This document shows, in pieces, positions 42,997 to 52,318 of a stretch of 64,000 nucleotides of DNA (its first letter is position 1; every line of letters begins with the position of its first letter). The notes below the pieces were generated by a model. That model ran no database searches. It had not been told where the DNA came from and was given only the letters and a program-made list of their open reading frames with translations. This DNA is from Onthovicinus sp900555545 (GTDB lineage Bacteria; Bacillota; Clostridia; Oscillospirales; Acutalibacteraceae), in the NCBI GenBank assembly GCA_949296915.1, contig CASFPX010000002.1, forward strand, positions 1 through 64,000, read 5' to 3'. The position numbers and the translations under genes were made by a program.

Positions 42997-44736
42997 TCAA
43001 AACTTACATTTTGCATTCAGTTCCCGCACCGTATCGGCATCAATTTTAAGCTCCTCACGGTCATAGGTCATCATGCCGTTGATCTCTTCCTCCACGTCGG
43101 TCAGCTGCGTATACACACTGGCCGCCATCCCCTTTTTGGTGTAGGGGATAATCTTTTTCTCATACAGGCGGCGATAGGCGGCGGTGATTTTTTCCTTTGT
43201 CGGGTACATCTTATAGCAAAAAATCTTTTTGGTAAACATATGTCCCGGCACCCGAACCCCGAGCCCGCCAAACTCCGAGAGGATGAAGGGGCGGTCATCC
43301 AGCCTGCTGTAGATGGGGGTAAAATAGATATGCCGGCTGTTGAAGTCACCGACCCCCTGATCGTGCCAACCGCTCGCATGATCAATCAGACGGGTGGGAT
43401 CCAGAGACTTGACAAGGTGATAAGCGTCCTTCGCGTTGAACTGACCCCAGCCCTCATTAAACGGCACCCAGAGCACAATACTTGGCACATTGTAGAGCAG
43501 TTCCACTGTCTCGCGGGTCTCTCTTGTGTACATGGCGCGGCCGTCGGCGTTCAGGCGCCCGGCATGTTTATAATTTTTGCGGGAGGTATCATCCATGTGC
43601 CAGTGCAGGAATCCAGTCACACCCGTCCAATAGAAGGTCTCGTGTTCACCGCCGTTGACCATATCCTGCCAGACGAGCATCCCCAGCCGGTCGCAGTGAT
43701 AATACCAGCGCATCGGCTCAATCTTGATGTGCTTGCGCAGCATGTTGAATCCCAAATCCTTGGCCGTCTGGATATCATGGATCATAGCTTCGTCACTGGG
43801 AGGGGTCAGATAACCATCGGAGTAGTATCCCTGATCCAGCAAACCATTGTGAAAATAAGGCTCATTGTTCAGGAGCATACACGGATAACCGTACGCGTTC
43901 TTTCCCAGGGAAATTTTACGCATGGCAAAGTAGCTATCCACGCTGTCCGAACCGTGCCTGATCTTCAGATCATAGAGGAACGGCGACTCCGGCGACCAGG
44001 ATTTGAAGTTTTCAAGCTTGATGGTAATATCTGCACCGGACGCTCCGGCGATCTTCTGCCCGCCGTCATAGATCTCAATCTCCGTCTGCGCATCGCCGCT
44101 CGCCTGCGTCTCAATGCGGATACAGCCATCATCATACAGCGGCGTGAGCTTTAAGCGTGTAATATAATCATCCGGTACACTCTCGAGCCAGACGGTCTGC
44201 CAGATCCCCGACTGCGCCGTGTAAAAAATGCCGCCGCGCTGAAGCTTCTGCTTACCGCGCGCGTAGTACATCACATCCGACACGTCGCGTACCCGAACGG
44301 TCAGGATATTTTCACCGTCCCGCAGGGCATCCGTAATATCAAAAGAGAAGGGCAGGTATCCTCCCACATGCATACCGACCTGCTGTCCGTTGACCGTCAC
44401 CCAGGCCTCCTGATCTACGGCATCAAAATGAAGCAGCACACGCCCGCAGTTAAAGCCCTCGGGCAATGTGAATGACCTGCGGTAGAAGAGATATTCATCC
44501 GGCAGCAGCTGACAACCGACGCCCGAGAGCGGTGATTCCGGAGAAAACGGAACCAGGATTTCACCGTCGAGCCGATCCGGGCACTCCTCTTCTTTGACGA
44601 TTGCATAGGACCACAGCCCATTCAGGTTCAGATAGCTATCCCGGCGAAACTGCGGCCGTGGATACTCCTGTAGGACGTGATCCCGATCTAAATTTTTACC
44701 CCAACGCGTGTAAAGCGGACGATCTGAAACGATCAT
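42997..44736 (-). CDS. GH2 family beta-glycosidase
   Basis: A 579-residue retaining glycosidase with the GH2 order: sugar-binding domain (residues 1-190, with VNGQQVGMHVGGYLPFSFDIT), immunoglobulin-like domain, and TIM barrel. The acid/base Glu is in LWVPFNEGWGQFN and the nucleophile Glu in FILSEFGG. It is shorter than LacZ and lacks the extra C-terminal domains. Beta-galactosidase or beta-glucuronidase activity is possible. No signal peptide. AAGGAGG precedes the ATG, which overlaps the queH stop by four bases. Confidence 0.9.
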   Translation of the reverse strand: MIVSDRPLYTRWGKNLDRDHVLQEYPRPQFRRDSYLNLNGLWSYAIVKEEECPDRLDGEILVPFSPESPLSGVGCQLLPDEYLFYRRSFTLPEGFNCGRVLLHFDAVDQEAWVTVNGQQVGMHVGGYLPFSFDITDALRDGENILTVRVRDVSDVMYYARGKQKLQRGGIFYTAQSGIWQTVWLESVPDDYITRLKLTPLYDDGCIRIETQASGDAQTEIEIYDGGQKIAGASGADITIKLENFKSWSPESPFLYDLKIRHGSDSVDSYFAMRKISLGKNAYGYPCMLLNNEPYFHNGLLDQGYYSDGYLTPPSDEAMIHDIQTAKDLGFNMLRKHIKIEPMRWYYHCDRLGMLVWQDMVNGGEHETFYWTGVTGFLHWHMDDTSRKNYKHAGRLNADGRAMYTRETRETVELLYNVPSIVLWVPFNEGWGQFNAKDAYHLVKSLDPTRLIDHASGWHDQGVGDFNSRHIYFTPIYSRLDDRPFILSEFGGLGVRVPGHMFTKKIFCYKMYPTKEKITAAYRRLYEKKIIPYTKKGMAASVYTQLTDVEEEINGMMTYDREELKIDADTVRELNAKCKF

Positions 44737-45377
44737 AGCGATTTCTCCTCCTTATTCCTATTCTTTTGCTCCAGTGAAAACCGACAGCCACAGTAGTCCT
44801 GCCGGTAGAGTGCATATTCGTGCGACAACTCAATAGAACGCTTGTATCCATTGCGCTTTTTAAAATCGGACGGCAAAAAGCGGACCCCATATTTTTGCTC
44901 CAGCTCCAGCCCAATCTGATTGATATGGCGGGCATTCTTGTACGGACTGACGGAGAGCGTCGTGCAGAACCAATCACAGTTCATCTCCCGTGCGAGTGCC
45001 GCCGTCTGCTCCAAGCGGAACCGATAGCATACCGGGCAGCGCGCACCACCCTCCGGTTCCCACTCCAGTCCCTGTGCGAGAGTGTCAAAGGCTGCGGGAT
45101 CATAGTCGCCATCGATCAGATCGATCGGATAGCGCCCGTGGAATTGGTGAATAAACCGTTTTTCCTCTGCGAGCCGGTGCTCGTACTCCTCACGGGGGGA
45201 AATATTGGGATTGTAGTAAAACACCGTGATCCGGAAATAGCTGCTCAGATATTCGAGCACATAGGTGCTGCACGGCCCACAGCAGCTGTGCAACATTAGG
45301 TGCTGGACCTCACCGCGCTGCGATAGATCTTTTAATATGCTGTCTAACTCCAGCTGAAAATTCACATTCTGTTTCAT
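44733..45377 (-). CDS. queH: Epoxyqueuosine reductase QueH
   Basis: A 214-residue iron-sulfur enzyme for the last step of queuosine synthesis in tRNA. The CC-type N-terminal cluster site LMLHSCCGPCSTYVLEYL, FYYNPNISPREEYEHR and RCPVCYRFRLEQTAALA with its CxxC are the QueH hallmarks, and DYCGCRFSL closes it. No other queuosine genes are nearby. ATG at 45377 was chosen over GTG at 45383. The four-base overlap with the GH2 gene makes an odd functional pair. A dyad lies in the upstream promoter region. Confidence 0.93.
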   Translation of the reverse strand: MKQNVNFQLELDSILKDLSQRGEVQHLMLHSCCGPCSTYVLEYLSSYFRITVFYYNPNISPREEYEHRLAEEKRFIHQFHGRYPIDLIDGDYDPAAFDTLAQGLEWEPEGGARCPVCYRFRLEQTAALAREMNCDWFCTTLSVSPYKNARHINQIGLELEQKYGVRFLPSDFKKRNGYKRSIELSHEYALYRQDYCGCRFSLEQKNRNKEEKSL

Positions 45378-45440
45378 AAGCACTCTTTAGGCGCAAAGCA
45401 CAAAAGCAACGCCTCTCCTTATCTAAAATACTATACAATA

Positions 45441-45458
45441 TTTACACTAAGGTGTAAA
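45441..45458. promoter_or_regulatory. Perfect dyad, possible operator
   Basis: TTTACAC-TAAG-GTGTAAA is a perfect seven-bp inverted repeat in the 164-bp region between divergent queH and the 176-residue protein gene. On the minus strand it sits between TAGACT and TATTGT, a position reminiscent of MerR-type operators. No MerR gene is in the window, so the assignment is inference. Confidence 0.55.
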
Positions 45459-45541
45459 GTCTATTTTTCTCTTTTTGAGGAAAAAACTGTATATTTCTGG
45501 CCGAAGATCAAAAAATAAAGGCAGCCACAGGAGGGATTGCC

Positions 45542-46072
45542 ATGCGCACGATTCTTTTATACGGGAGCGACACAGATATCAGCCTGACCTTTCCACTCTG
45601 CCGGGTATTGGAACGGTACGGCGGAGTACTCCATCTGCACGGCGGTGCAATCGGCGAGTACAGTGACGCGGCACCGGAATTCCTGATCTACGAAACCAAT
45701 AGGCTGGAAAGCATTCAACTGAACCACGGGCTGCTTTTGATGAAAGAGCAAGCGCCCTCTCCTCCCGGGCGCCCCGGGATTAGCGGCGTAGATGCGCTCA
45801 TCCTCCCGGACACATCCGCTATACCAGTGGCTCCCTCGCTCCCCCTGATTCGCTGTGGCACCTCTAATAGCAACACGATGATGCTCTCCTCGCTGGATGA
45901 GCACCATGCAGTCGCCACACTGGGGCGGACTCTTTGCATAAGCGGCCGAACCTATGAGCCACACGACATTCCGATCCAGTTAACCCACCCCATCTCCCCC
46001 TATCCGCTCCTGGCGTGTTGCGCCGTGCTGATGCTCTCTCTCGGCGGGGAGGGTGATCCATTTTGTATCTAA
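45542..46072 (+). CDS. Conserved-looking hypothetical protein, 176 aa
   Basis: No family that I can name. The N-terminus (MRTILLYGSDTDISLTFPLC) and ALILPDTSAIP suggest alternating beta strands and helices, as in a small Rossmann-like domain. LIRCGTSNSNTMMLSSLDEHHAV carries a conserved-looking CGTS...NT stretch, faintly like nucleotide-binding ligase loops. The C-terminal PYPLLACCAVLMLSLGG is hydrophobic. AGGAGG precedes the ATG, so it is likely translated. It lies 134 bp before the HTH protein gene on the same strand and divergent from queH. Confidence 0.6.
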   Translation: MRTILLYGSDTDISLTFPLCRVLERYGGVLHLHGGAIGEYSDAAPEFLIYETNRLESIQLNHGLLLMKEQAPSPPGRPGISGVDALILPDTSAIPVAPSLPLIRCGTSNSNTMMLSSLDEHHAVATLGRTLCISGRTYEPHDIPIQLTHPISPYPLLACCAVLMLSLGGEGDPFCI

Positions 46073-46206
46073 AGGCAAAAGGGCGAAAACCATCATAACA
46101 GGTCAAAAAATATTGAATTTTATCCGGTAACCTGTTATCATAAATGTAATTAAGAAAATGCAATAGATTCTCCACCGGCGGGAATCTGAACGAAGGGGGT
46201 TCGCAC

Positions 46207-47643
46207 ATGGAGCATTTTGGAGCACAGCTGAAAAACCTGTTGAAGGAGGCCTCTATCAGCGTGAACAGCTTTGCAAAGCTGTTCCACATTGACCGCAGCT
46301 ATCTGTACCGTATTTTCAGCGGTTCTAAATCCATACCCGAAGAGAAACTGCGCGCTATCCTTTCAAGTGAACTTTTTACCAAAAAACAGCTGGAACAGTT
46401 GCGTACCGCCTTTTATACGGAAAAGTTCGGCGGAGAGCAATACGAACGGATTCTTGCCATTCTTCAAAGGCTATCGCCTGATTTCGAGGGGGAGCCGCCC
46501 ACCGTACTAAGTAAATTTCCGGAAACGTCTGCACTGCCAGAGGAGACAACCGTGTTTTCCGACCGATTCACCCTGTGTGCGGCCATCCAAAGCCAACTGG
46601 CTGCCGGATGCCAGACTGGTAACGATTATCTATACACAAACTTCAGTAGTGAACAGGAGGAAATTGACCGGATCGTGTACTCCCTGTTGAACCGGTTACG
46701 GACCCCCCTGCATTTTGTTCGCATGATTACGCTGGACACCACCGGCAAAACGGTACATAATATTCATTCCATTTTTTCTGCCGTTAAATATCTGTCCTTG
46801 AATCACAACATCCTCTATCGCTACCGCAGCACTGAGGGGAAGAATTATCCGGGCGCACTCTACCCCTACTTCATCTACTGCCGTAACGGACTGATGCAGT
46901 TTGACCTTCCGGCCGAGCATGGGCTCTGGATCCCGGCCAGGTATTTGGATCGCTCCATTGAGCAGATCATCCTGAAACGGGCAGAAGACTATGTCCCGCT
47001 CGCCGTCTTCCCCCAGGGGATCTTTGATCTAAAGGAACAGATCGCCAGTTTTTCCCAATTGGAGGACTCAACGGAAAGCCTCTCCTACACACCGTGCATT
47101 GGTCCCTACATGACCGGGGAGATGTTTCGCAATATTGCCAATCCCGATATTCCCAACATAGAATATATCATCGCCAGCACTTTGAGCCACTACCGGTCGA
47201 TTGAACTCAACCACTCGATCTTTGCGCTGGAAGGGCTACGGGAATTTGTGGAGACCGGCATTATTGAAGAGTTCCCCAAAGCGCTTCAAACGGGACCGTT
47301 GGCCCCAAAATACCGGGTGGAAATCATGCAAAGAATGATCGCCAATCTCCACCGGAATCATGCCATTCGGATTTTGAATCCCTCCAAGGTTGCCTTCGCC
47401 AAAGGATACAATATTGAATTTTATCACAATGAGAAGGCGCGGCTGATCCTGGCAGCCACCACAAAACGGCAGGAGGCGGAGGATTTCCTGTATAACATTC
47501 TAATCCCTATCAACGACCCGGTATTGGCCAATGATATTTCCCTGACACGGCAGTATATCCTGGACAATGAATTTGTCTACTCCGATCATTATACCGAACA
47601 TCTTCTGCAGGATATGCTTGCCCTGGCCCAGGCCCAGGAATAA
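46207..47643 (+). CDS. HTH protein with large uncharacterised C-terminal region
   Basis: A 478-residue soluble protein. Residues about 8-55 (LKNLLKEASISVNSFAKLFHIDRSYLYRIFSGSKSIPEEKLRAIL) fit an XRE-type helix-turn-helix with the recognition helix at DRSYLYRIF. The remaining 420 residues have no domain I recognise; they are mixed alpha/beta and may sense a ligand. GGGGG before the ATG supports translation. A regulator of its neighbour or of distant genes is the simplest idea. Confidence 0.7.
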   Translation: MEHFGAQLKNLLKEASISVNSFAKLFHIDRSYLYRIFSGSKSIPEEKLRAILSSELFTKKQLEQLRTAFYTEKFGGEQYERILAILQRLSPDFEGEPPTVLSKFPETSALPEETTVFSDRFTLCAAIQSQLAAGCQTGNDYLYTNFSSEQEEIDRIVYSLLNRLRTPLHFVRMITLDTTGKTVHNIHSIFSAVKYLSLNHNILYRYRSTEGKNYPGALYPYFIYCRNGLMQFDLPAEHGLWIPARYLDRSIEQIILKRAEDYVPLAVFPQGIFDLKEQIASFSQLEDSTESLSYTPCIGPYMTGEMFRNIANPDIPNIEYIIASTLSHYRSIELNHSIFALEGLREFVETGIIEEFPKALQTGPLAPKYRVEIMQRMIANLHRNHAIRILNPSKVAFAKGYNIEFYHNEKARLILAATTKRQEAEDFLYNILIPINDPVLANDISLTRQYILDNEFVYSDHYTEHLLQDMLALAQAQE

Positions 47644-47696
47644 TCCCCGGTATCATACTGATATTTGCAAAACAGCACCCAAAATAATGCACAAAA

Positions 47697-47740
47697 TTGC
47701 CCCTTGAAGGAAGCCGTAGCAGCTTCTTTTAAGGGGCGAT
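47697..47740 (+). terminator. Hairpin after the HTH protein gene
   Basis: Arms GCCCCTTGAAGGAAGC and GCTTCTTTTAAGGGGC (47699-47714 / 47722-47737) pair with few mismatches; no uridine run follows, so this is a weak call as a terminator. Confidence 0.5.
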
Positions 47741-47897
47741 GCTTCTTGTTGTGTCCATTTTTTTGTGTCAGCCGCTATTGCATCCCCGTTTTTCAGTGCA
47801 CCCATTTTTTCTTTTCCAAGCTAAACTCCCGGGCTTGAAAGTTCTTTTAAAAAACAAACAGAATATGCACCTGAAAACGGAAGTTTTATGATTCTAA

Positions 47898-48206
47898 AAG
47901 ATTCCACTTTCAAAAGAGACCGAACGTAATGAGCTGAAGAAAAAAATCAAAGCTGCCACAAATGAGCGCGCCATCTACAACCGTGCTGTGAAACCATACA
48001 TTGACGCGCGCAACCTGATTCTCCAGTATGAGAATTATCAGCACTATGATGAGATTGCCGCTCAGTATGATGTGGCCAAAAGCCGCGCAGAAGAGGCAAG
48101 GCAAAAACTGATAAATGAGGAAGAGCACCGCCAGTCAGAAAAAAATGATTGGCAAACGTTGAACAGACTCGTCGCTCTACAAATCCAATATCTTCAATTT
48201 TCAATA
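47898..48206 (+). pseudogene. Gene relic without a start codon
   Basis: After a TAA at 47895 the frame is open and codes for a charged, helical segment typical of real protein (ETERNELKKKIKAATNER, IYNRAVKPYIDARNL, YDVAKSRAEEARQKL). There is no ATG and no ribosome-binding site, and coding character fades after about 48150 into a terminator. It may be the 3' end of a larger coiled-coil gene, perhaps of a mobile element, but I cannot name it. The surrounding 47740-47890 shows nothing coding. Confidence 0.45.
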
Positions 48207-48211
48207 TTCTA

Positions 48212-48258
48212 CCGCAGCGGATCCGCTCCTGTACAGGAGCGGGTCCGCTGCTCTTTTT
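48212..48258 (+). terminator. Strong terminator after the gene relic
   Basis: An almost perfect 18-bp stem (48214-48231 / 48234-48251) is followed by TCTTTTT on the plus strand. It also abuts the stop codon of the convergent AraC-type gene. Confidence 0.85.
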
Positions 48259-49091
48259 CAACCTTTTTTCTCAAATCGCTGGCGATAAGCTGTAGGCGTC
48301 TGACCAAACCGTTCCTTAAATGCCGCGCTAAAAGCCGCCGGCGAAGAGTAACCAATACGTGCTGCACACTGCCCAATCGAGAGCTCCCCAGCCTCCAACA
48401 AAGTGGCAGCCATGGCCATTTTGGACTCATAACGCAGCTTTTTAAAGGAATAACCATAGTAATTTTGAATGATTCGTTCTGCTTGGCGCGGGCATACCCC
48501 CAGATCATCCGCCAACTCCTCCAGCGCCATCTGGCTGCAGTCGGCTGCGAGAAGCGTATCCAAAATCCAGGATCGGCTCTCATTTAAATCTCCCTCCTGC
48601 TGAGGATCGGGGGATTGGGTGCTGCTGGGTTCATACAGCCGGACAATCTGGGCAACGAGTTGAATCGTCAGTGCGCACAACATCTGTTCCCGGCACAAAT
48701 CATTCTTCCTGTTTTCGACTACAATCTGGTGGAACAGCCGGCGCACACTGTCTCCACCTGTCCCAATCCAAAATGGTCTTGAGGCAAAAGCCCGTACAGC
48801 CTCATCCCGCCCGACGTCAGAAATTTTCAAATAGACACACAGTTCATGCACAGGATCCTCAGGTGATGAGAGTTGCTTGTGCATCACATTCGGCCCTGTG
48901 ATAAACAACGCATCCCTCGTTAGATTGTACCTTCCCTGCTCCGTCTCCAATGTGCCGGTTCCACTGTCGACATAATGAATCTCATAGCCGTTCTTCGCGT
49001 GTGCGTGCATCCGAATGATCGGCTCCAATGTGCCGGAAAAAACTTTGAATATCTGGATCTTGCTCCTGTTGTAGTGAAAGGTAACCGTCAT
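48258..49091 (-). CDS. AraC family transcriptional regulator
   Basis: A 277-residue regulator. The N-terminal half has cupin-like strands (YEIHYVDSGTGTLETEQGRYNL) that would bind a small ligand, often a sugar. The C-terminal AraC double helix-turn-helix runs from MALEELADDLGVCPRQAERII to IGYSSPAAFSAAFKERFGQTPTAYR. The ATG at 49091 has GAGGGGTG at good distance. It is divergent from the metallophosphoesterase-MFS pair, which it probably controls. Confidence 0.92.
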   Translation of the reverse strand: MTVTFHYNRSKIQIFKVFSGTLEPIIRMHAHAKNGYEIHYVDSGTGTLETEQGRYNLTRDALFITGPNVMHKQLSSPEDPVHELCVYLKISDVGRDEAVRAFASRPFWIGTGGDSVRRLFHQIVVENRKNDLCREQMLCALTIQLVAQIVRLYEPSSTQSPDPQQEGDLNESRSWILDTLLAADCSQMALEELADDLGVCPRQAERIIQNYYGYSFKKLRYESKMAMAATLLEAGELSIGQCAARIGYSSPAAFSAAFKERFGQTPTAYRQRFEKKG

Positions 49092-49109
49092 CCTGCCCGC
49101 ACCCCTCAA

Positions 49110-49408
49110 ACCAAAATTGCTGATTATATTATATCTGTTTCATAAGGAAGTGACAAGAATTTTTTTATTTTAAACGACATTGATTTAAAATAGTTGTCGT
49201 ATCAAGTCATTTAATTATAATGCACAAAATATTATAATAAATAAAACCATATTTATAATAAATATTACGATATCTTGACTTATGCCTTTCTTATTAGGGG
49301 ACAATAGACAATAGATGGGATTGATTAAGTGACGCATTTTCCCGTCGTTTGCCATATGGAGCGGGTTGCTCCACCAAATTGATATTTGACCAGACGGGAG
49401 GGAATAGC
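49110..49408. promoter_or_regulatory. AT-rich divergent control region
   Basis: The gap between the AraC-type gene and the metallophosphoesterase gene is strongly AT-rich, with many TTTATAATAAAT-like stretches. TTGACT near 49275 with GACAAT about 19 bases downstream could be a weak promoter of the plus-strand operon. No ORF is present. AraC binding sites are expected here but I cannot define them. Confidence 0.45.
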
Positions 49409-50773
49409 ATGAATGAACTCGGATTTTACGTGGTAACGGACACCCACTACTATGACACCTCGTTCAAAGCGAGTGGGAAAGCCTATGAGGATCGAAGCCG
49501 GACAGATCAGAAGTGCGTCGCCGAGACAGGGGCAATCCTCGACGCAGCCTTTGAACAGATTTTGCAGGAGGGTGGGCCGGAGATTATCCTGATCCCCGGC
49601 GATCTGGTATACCGCGGCGAATATCTCAGCCATGTTGGCTTTCGAAAAAAATTATACTACCTGCGGGAGCATGGCAAGCGCATTTACCTGATCACAGCGC
49701 GCCATGATTATGCGGAACACCAGAGCCCTGTAGAATTCGACGGGGACCAGCTCATCCCTGTTGAGGGAATGCCGCGTGAAAAACTGCGGGATTTTTATCG
49801 CGAGTTTGGTTTTGATGAGGCCATATCCGAGCACCGGGACTCCATGTCCTATGTCGTACAGCTCCAGGATGGATACCGCCTGCTGGCGCTCAACTGCGAC
49901 GGCGACTGCAAGGACTTTAAAGGGCTGTGGGATGACCAGATGGCGTGGGCACTCGAGGAAATCAAAAGGGCGCACGAGGCGGGCGACTACATATTTGCCA
50001 TGACGCACTATCCGCTGCTTCCGTTTTCCCCCGTGATGAATCTAATTGGCGATGCCAAACTGACCGACTGGGAAAAGCGCGCCAATGAATTGGCGGACGC
50101 GGGCCTGAGTTTGATCTTTACCGGACATATGCATGCCCAGGCACTCACCCAGTACACCACCAAAAACGGAAACACCATCACGGATGTCCAGACCGGATGC
50201 ATCGTCGGATGTCCCTGTGCTTACCGCCGGGTGACCATTGACGATCAAAAGGTACATATACAATCCTACACGGTGGAGGATTTTGACTACGACAAGGGCG
50301 GCCGTACAGCACAGGAATATTTTCAGTGGCGCTTTGACCGAATGATTACGGACATCATCGATGCGATGGCGTACGACTTTGCCTTCTTCACCCGCTTGTT
50401 CGGAGGACCGGAGAAGAACAAAAAATTAAAAATCCCCATCACTGCGGTGGGCAAGCTGCTGCAAAAGCTGACCCTGCGGCAACTGGGGCGGATGATGTGT
50501 TTCCGGGTAGACCCAAGCATCGGGGACCGGCTGGTCAAGGACGTGGCCGTCGAGTTGGTACGGAATATTTTTGTGGGCAATGAGCCATATGTCCCAGGGA
50601 CCCCGATGTACGAGGCAGCAGCCAAATTCCTACGGCGGCTGCATCCGGTCACTCGCCCTCTGGGGAAAAAGTTAGGCGCCAAGCAGCCCATTCTGGCAGA
50701 CATTGACCATTTTGTCCTCTCCATGATCGGGGATGAGCATCAGATGGACTATCAGGCCGTTATTCACCGTTGA
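49409..50773 (+). CDS. Calcineurin-like metallophosphoesterase with altered GNHD motif
   Basis: A 454-residue soluble phosphoesterase. Metal motifs are VVTDTHYYD (DxH), LIPGDLVYRGE (GDxxxxG), THYPLLPFSP and FTGHMHAQ (GHxH). The usual GNHD is replaced by ITARHDYAEH, with Arg for the metal-binding Asn, so metal binding or specificity may differ. A C-terminal region of about 150 residues is unassigned. GGGAGG supports the ATG at 49409. It is followed 24 bp later by the MFS gene, suggesting hydrolysis of an imported phosphorylated compound. Confidence 0.8.
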   Translation: MNELGFYVVTDTHYYDTSFKASGKAYEDRSRTDQKCVAETGAILDAAFEQILQEGGPEIILIPGDLVYRGEYLSHVGFRKKLYYLREHGKRIYLITARHDYAEHQSPVEFDGDQLIPVEGMPREKLRDFYREFGFDEAISEHRDSMSYVVQLQDGYRLLALNCDGDCKDFKGLWDDQMAWALEEIKRAHEAGDYIFAMTHYPLLPFSPVMNLIGDAKLTDWEKRANELADAGLSLIFTGHMHAQALTQYTTKNGNTITDVQTGCIVGCPCAYRRVTIDDQKVHIQSYTVEDFDYDKGGRTAQEYFQWRFDRMITDIIDAMAYDFAFFTRLFGGPEKNKKLKIPITAVGKLLQKLTLRQLGRMMCFRVDPSIGDRLVKDVAVELVRNIFVGNEPYVPGTPMYEAAAKFLRRLHPVTRPLGKKLGAKQPILADIDHFVLSMIGDEHQMDYQAVIHR

Positions 50774-50796
50774 TTTTAAGAAGGGAGTTTTAGAAA

Positions 50797-52239
50797 ATGA
50801 ATACCACCCTGCAACATGCAGACCCAAACAAAAAATACGTAAAGACAAGCGAGTTTGTCCTCTATTTGATGGCTGTGTTTTTCTACTCGAATTTAAACGG
50901 CCAGTTGGGCTCCTATCGGAACGCTTTCCTCGTAAACGTGTTGCTCCTGCCCGATACACAGACTTCTCTCTACAATGCATTGATTAACGTGATCCCCTTT
51001 GTACTAAATTTCTTTATCGTCATGTACATGGACGGGCGAAAAATGGGCAAGCACGGCAAATTCCGCCCTGTCGGAATGCTCGTCGCAGCACCCATGGGCA
51101 TCCTGCTGGTGCTCAGCTTTTGGGCGCCTAAGGGGCTGACAGGTACGTTGCTGATGATCTATCTGGTAACGGTAGCCGTCCTCTACTCCGGGCTGAACAC
51201 CTTTGCCAATTCCGTCAACCTGGTGGCCAACGTCATGTCACCCAACATGAAAGAGCGCGACACAGTGATCTCCTTCCGCGGGATTTCCTCCGCCGTCGGC
51301 AACTCTGCGCCTCTGGTCATCACCCTGGTGATCGGCCTGTTTGTGGAGGACGAGGGCACACAGTACATTATCGGTGCGGCGCTGTGCGGCGTGGTCGGGA
51401 TCCTGACCATGCTGCTCGGAATGAACGCCGTCCACGAGCGCGTCGTCTATACCAACGAACACAAAAACCCCCTGGTAGGATTCCGGGATATTCTGACTAA
51501 CAAGTACGCCCTGCTCATCATTTTCAGCGAATTTTTAAAGAATTTCCGGCAGATCGCCACTTACATGGGCGTATTCCTGGCCGCAGCGCTACTGGGCGGA
51601 ACGGATAAATACCTCTTCTTTGGCCTGCCGACCGGCATTGGTACCGCGGTCGGGATGCTGGTGATCAATTTCCTGCTGAAAAAGTTCAACTCCAAAGTCC
51701 TCTATATTGCCAGCGGTATCTATTCCATCCTGATCAACGGCGCGGCATTCGGGATCGGATACCTATACTTTACCCATCCCAGCACAATCCTGCAAATCCT
51801 GTTCATTGTATTCCTGTTCCTGATCGGACTACAGTTTGGCGCCTCCAATCTGCTGCCGAACATGTTCCAGGCGGACGTTCTGGAGGATATCGAGGTCAAG
51901 ACCGGCAAGCGCCTGGACGCCTCCCTGCCCTTCGTGATCTCGATCGGCACTGTGATCAGCGGCACCATCGCCACTACACTGGCCCCGCGTATTCTGTACG
52001 GCGCCAATTCGATCATCCAGTATGTTCCGGACTCCGATGAACAATCCCTGCACACCAAGATTACGATGCTGTTCTTCTATACGGTATTCCACGGTATCAT
52101 GATGTTCTTGGCAGGAGTTCCATTCTTCTTCTACAAGCTCACGGGCAAGACAAAGGAGGAGGTCCACGAGGCCTGCTTGCGTCAGCGTGAGCGCCTGGAG
52201 AAAAAGCAGCAAACAGGTCCCGCTGCGTCTCAGGAATAA
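50797..52239 (+). CDS. MFS transporter, GPH (glycoside-pentoside-hexuronide) type
   Basis: A 480-residue membrane protein with about twelve helices in the MFS_2/GPH style (NLNGQLGSYRNAFLVNVLLL at the start, NSVNLVANVMSPNMKERDTVISFRG in the central loop). A charged C-terminal tail follows. Family members move sugars or glycosides with H+ or Na+; the substrate is unknown. Second gene of the plus-strand operon next to an AraC-type regulator. Confidence 0.85.
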   Translation: MNTTLQHADPNKKYVKTSEFVLYLMAVFFYSNLNGQLGSYRNAFLVNVLLLPDTQTSLYNALINVIPFVLNFFIVMYMDGRKMGKHGKFRPVGMLVAAPMGILLVLSFWAPKGLTGTLLMIYLVTVAVLYSGLNTFANSVNLVANVMSPNMKERDTVISFRGISSAVGNSAPLVITLVIGLFVEDEGTQYIIGAALCGVVGILTMLLGMNAVHERVVYTNEHKNPLVGFRDILTNKYALLIIFSEFLKNFRQIATYMGVFLAAALLGGTDKYLFFGLPTGIGTAVGMLVINFLLKKFNSKVLYIASGIYSILINGAAFGIGYLYFTHPSTILQILFIVFLFLIGLQFGASNLLPNMFQADVLEDIEVKTGKRLDASLPFVISIGTVISGTIATTLAPRILYGANSIIQYVPDSDEQSLHTKITMLFFYTVFHGIMMFLAGVPFFFYKLTGKTKEEVHEACLRQRERLEKKQQTGPAASQE

Positions 52240-52266
52240 GATACTGTTTCTGTTCACAACACAAAA

Positions 52267-52308
52267 ATTATCCCCCATTCCATCTGGTGGAATGGGGGAT
52301 TTGATTTT
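52267..52308. terminator. Bidirectional terminator between MFS and metallophosphoesterase genes
   Basis: A 12-bp stem (52271-52282 / 52288-52299) is followed on the plus strand by TTTGATTTTT and preceded by an A-rich stretch useful for the convergent gene. Confidence 0.85.
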
Positions 52309-52318
52309 TATGGCGTAT

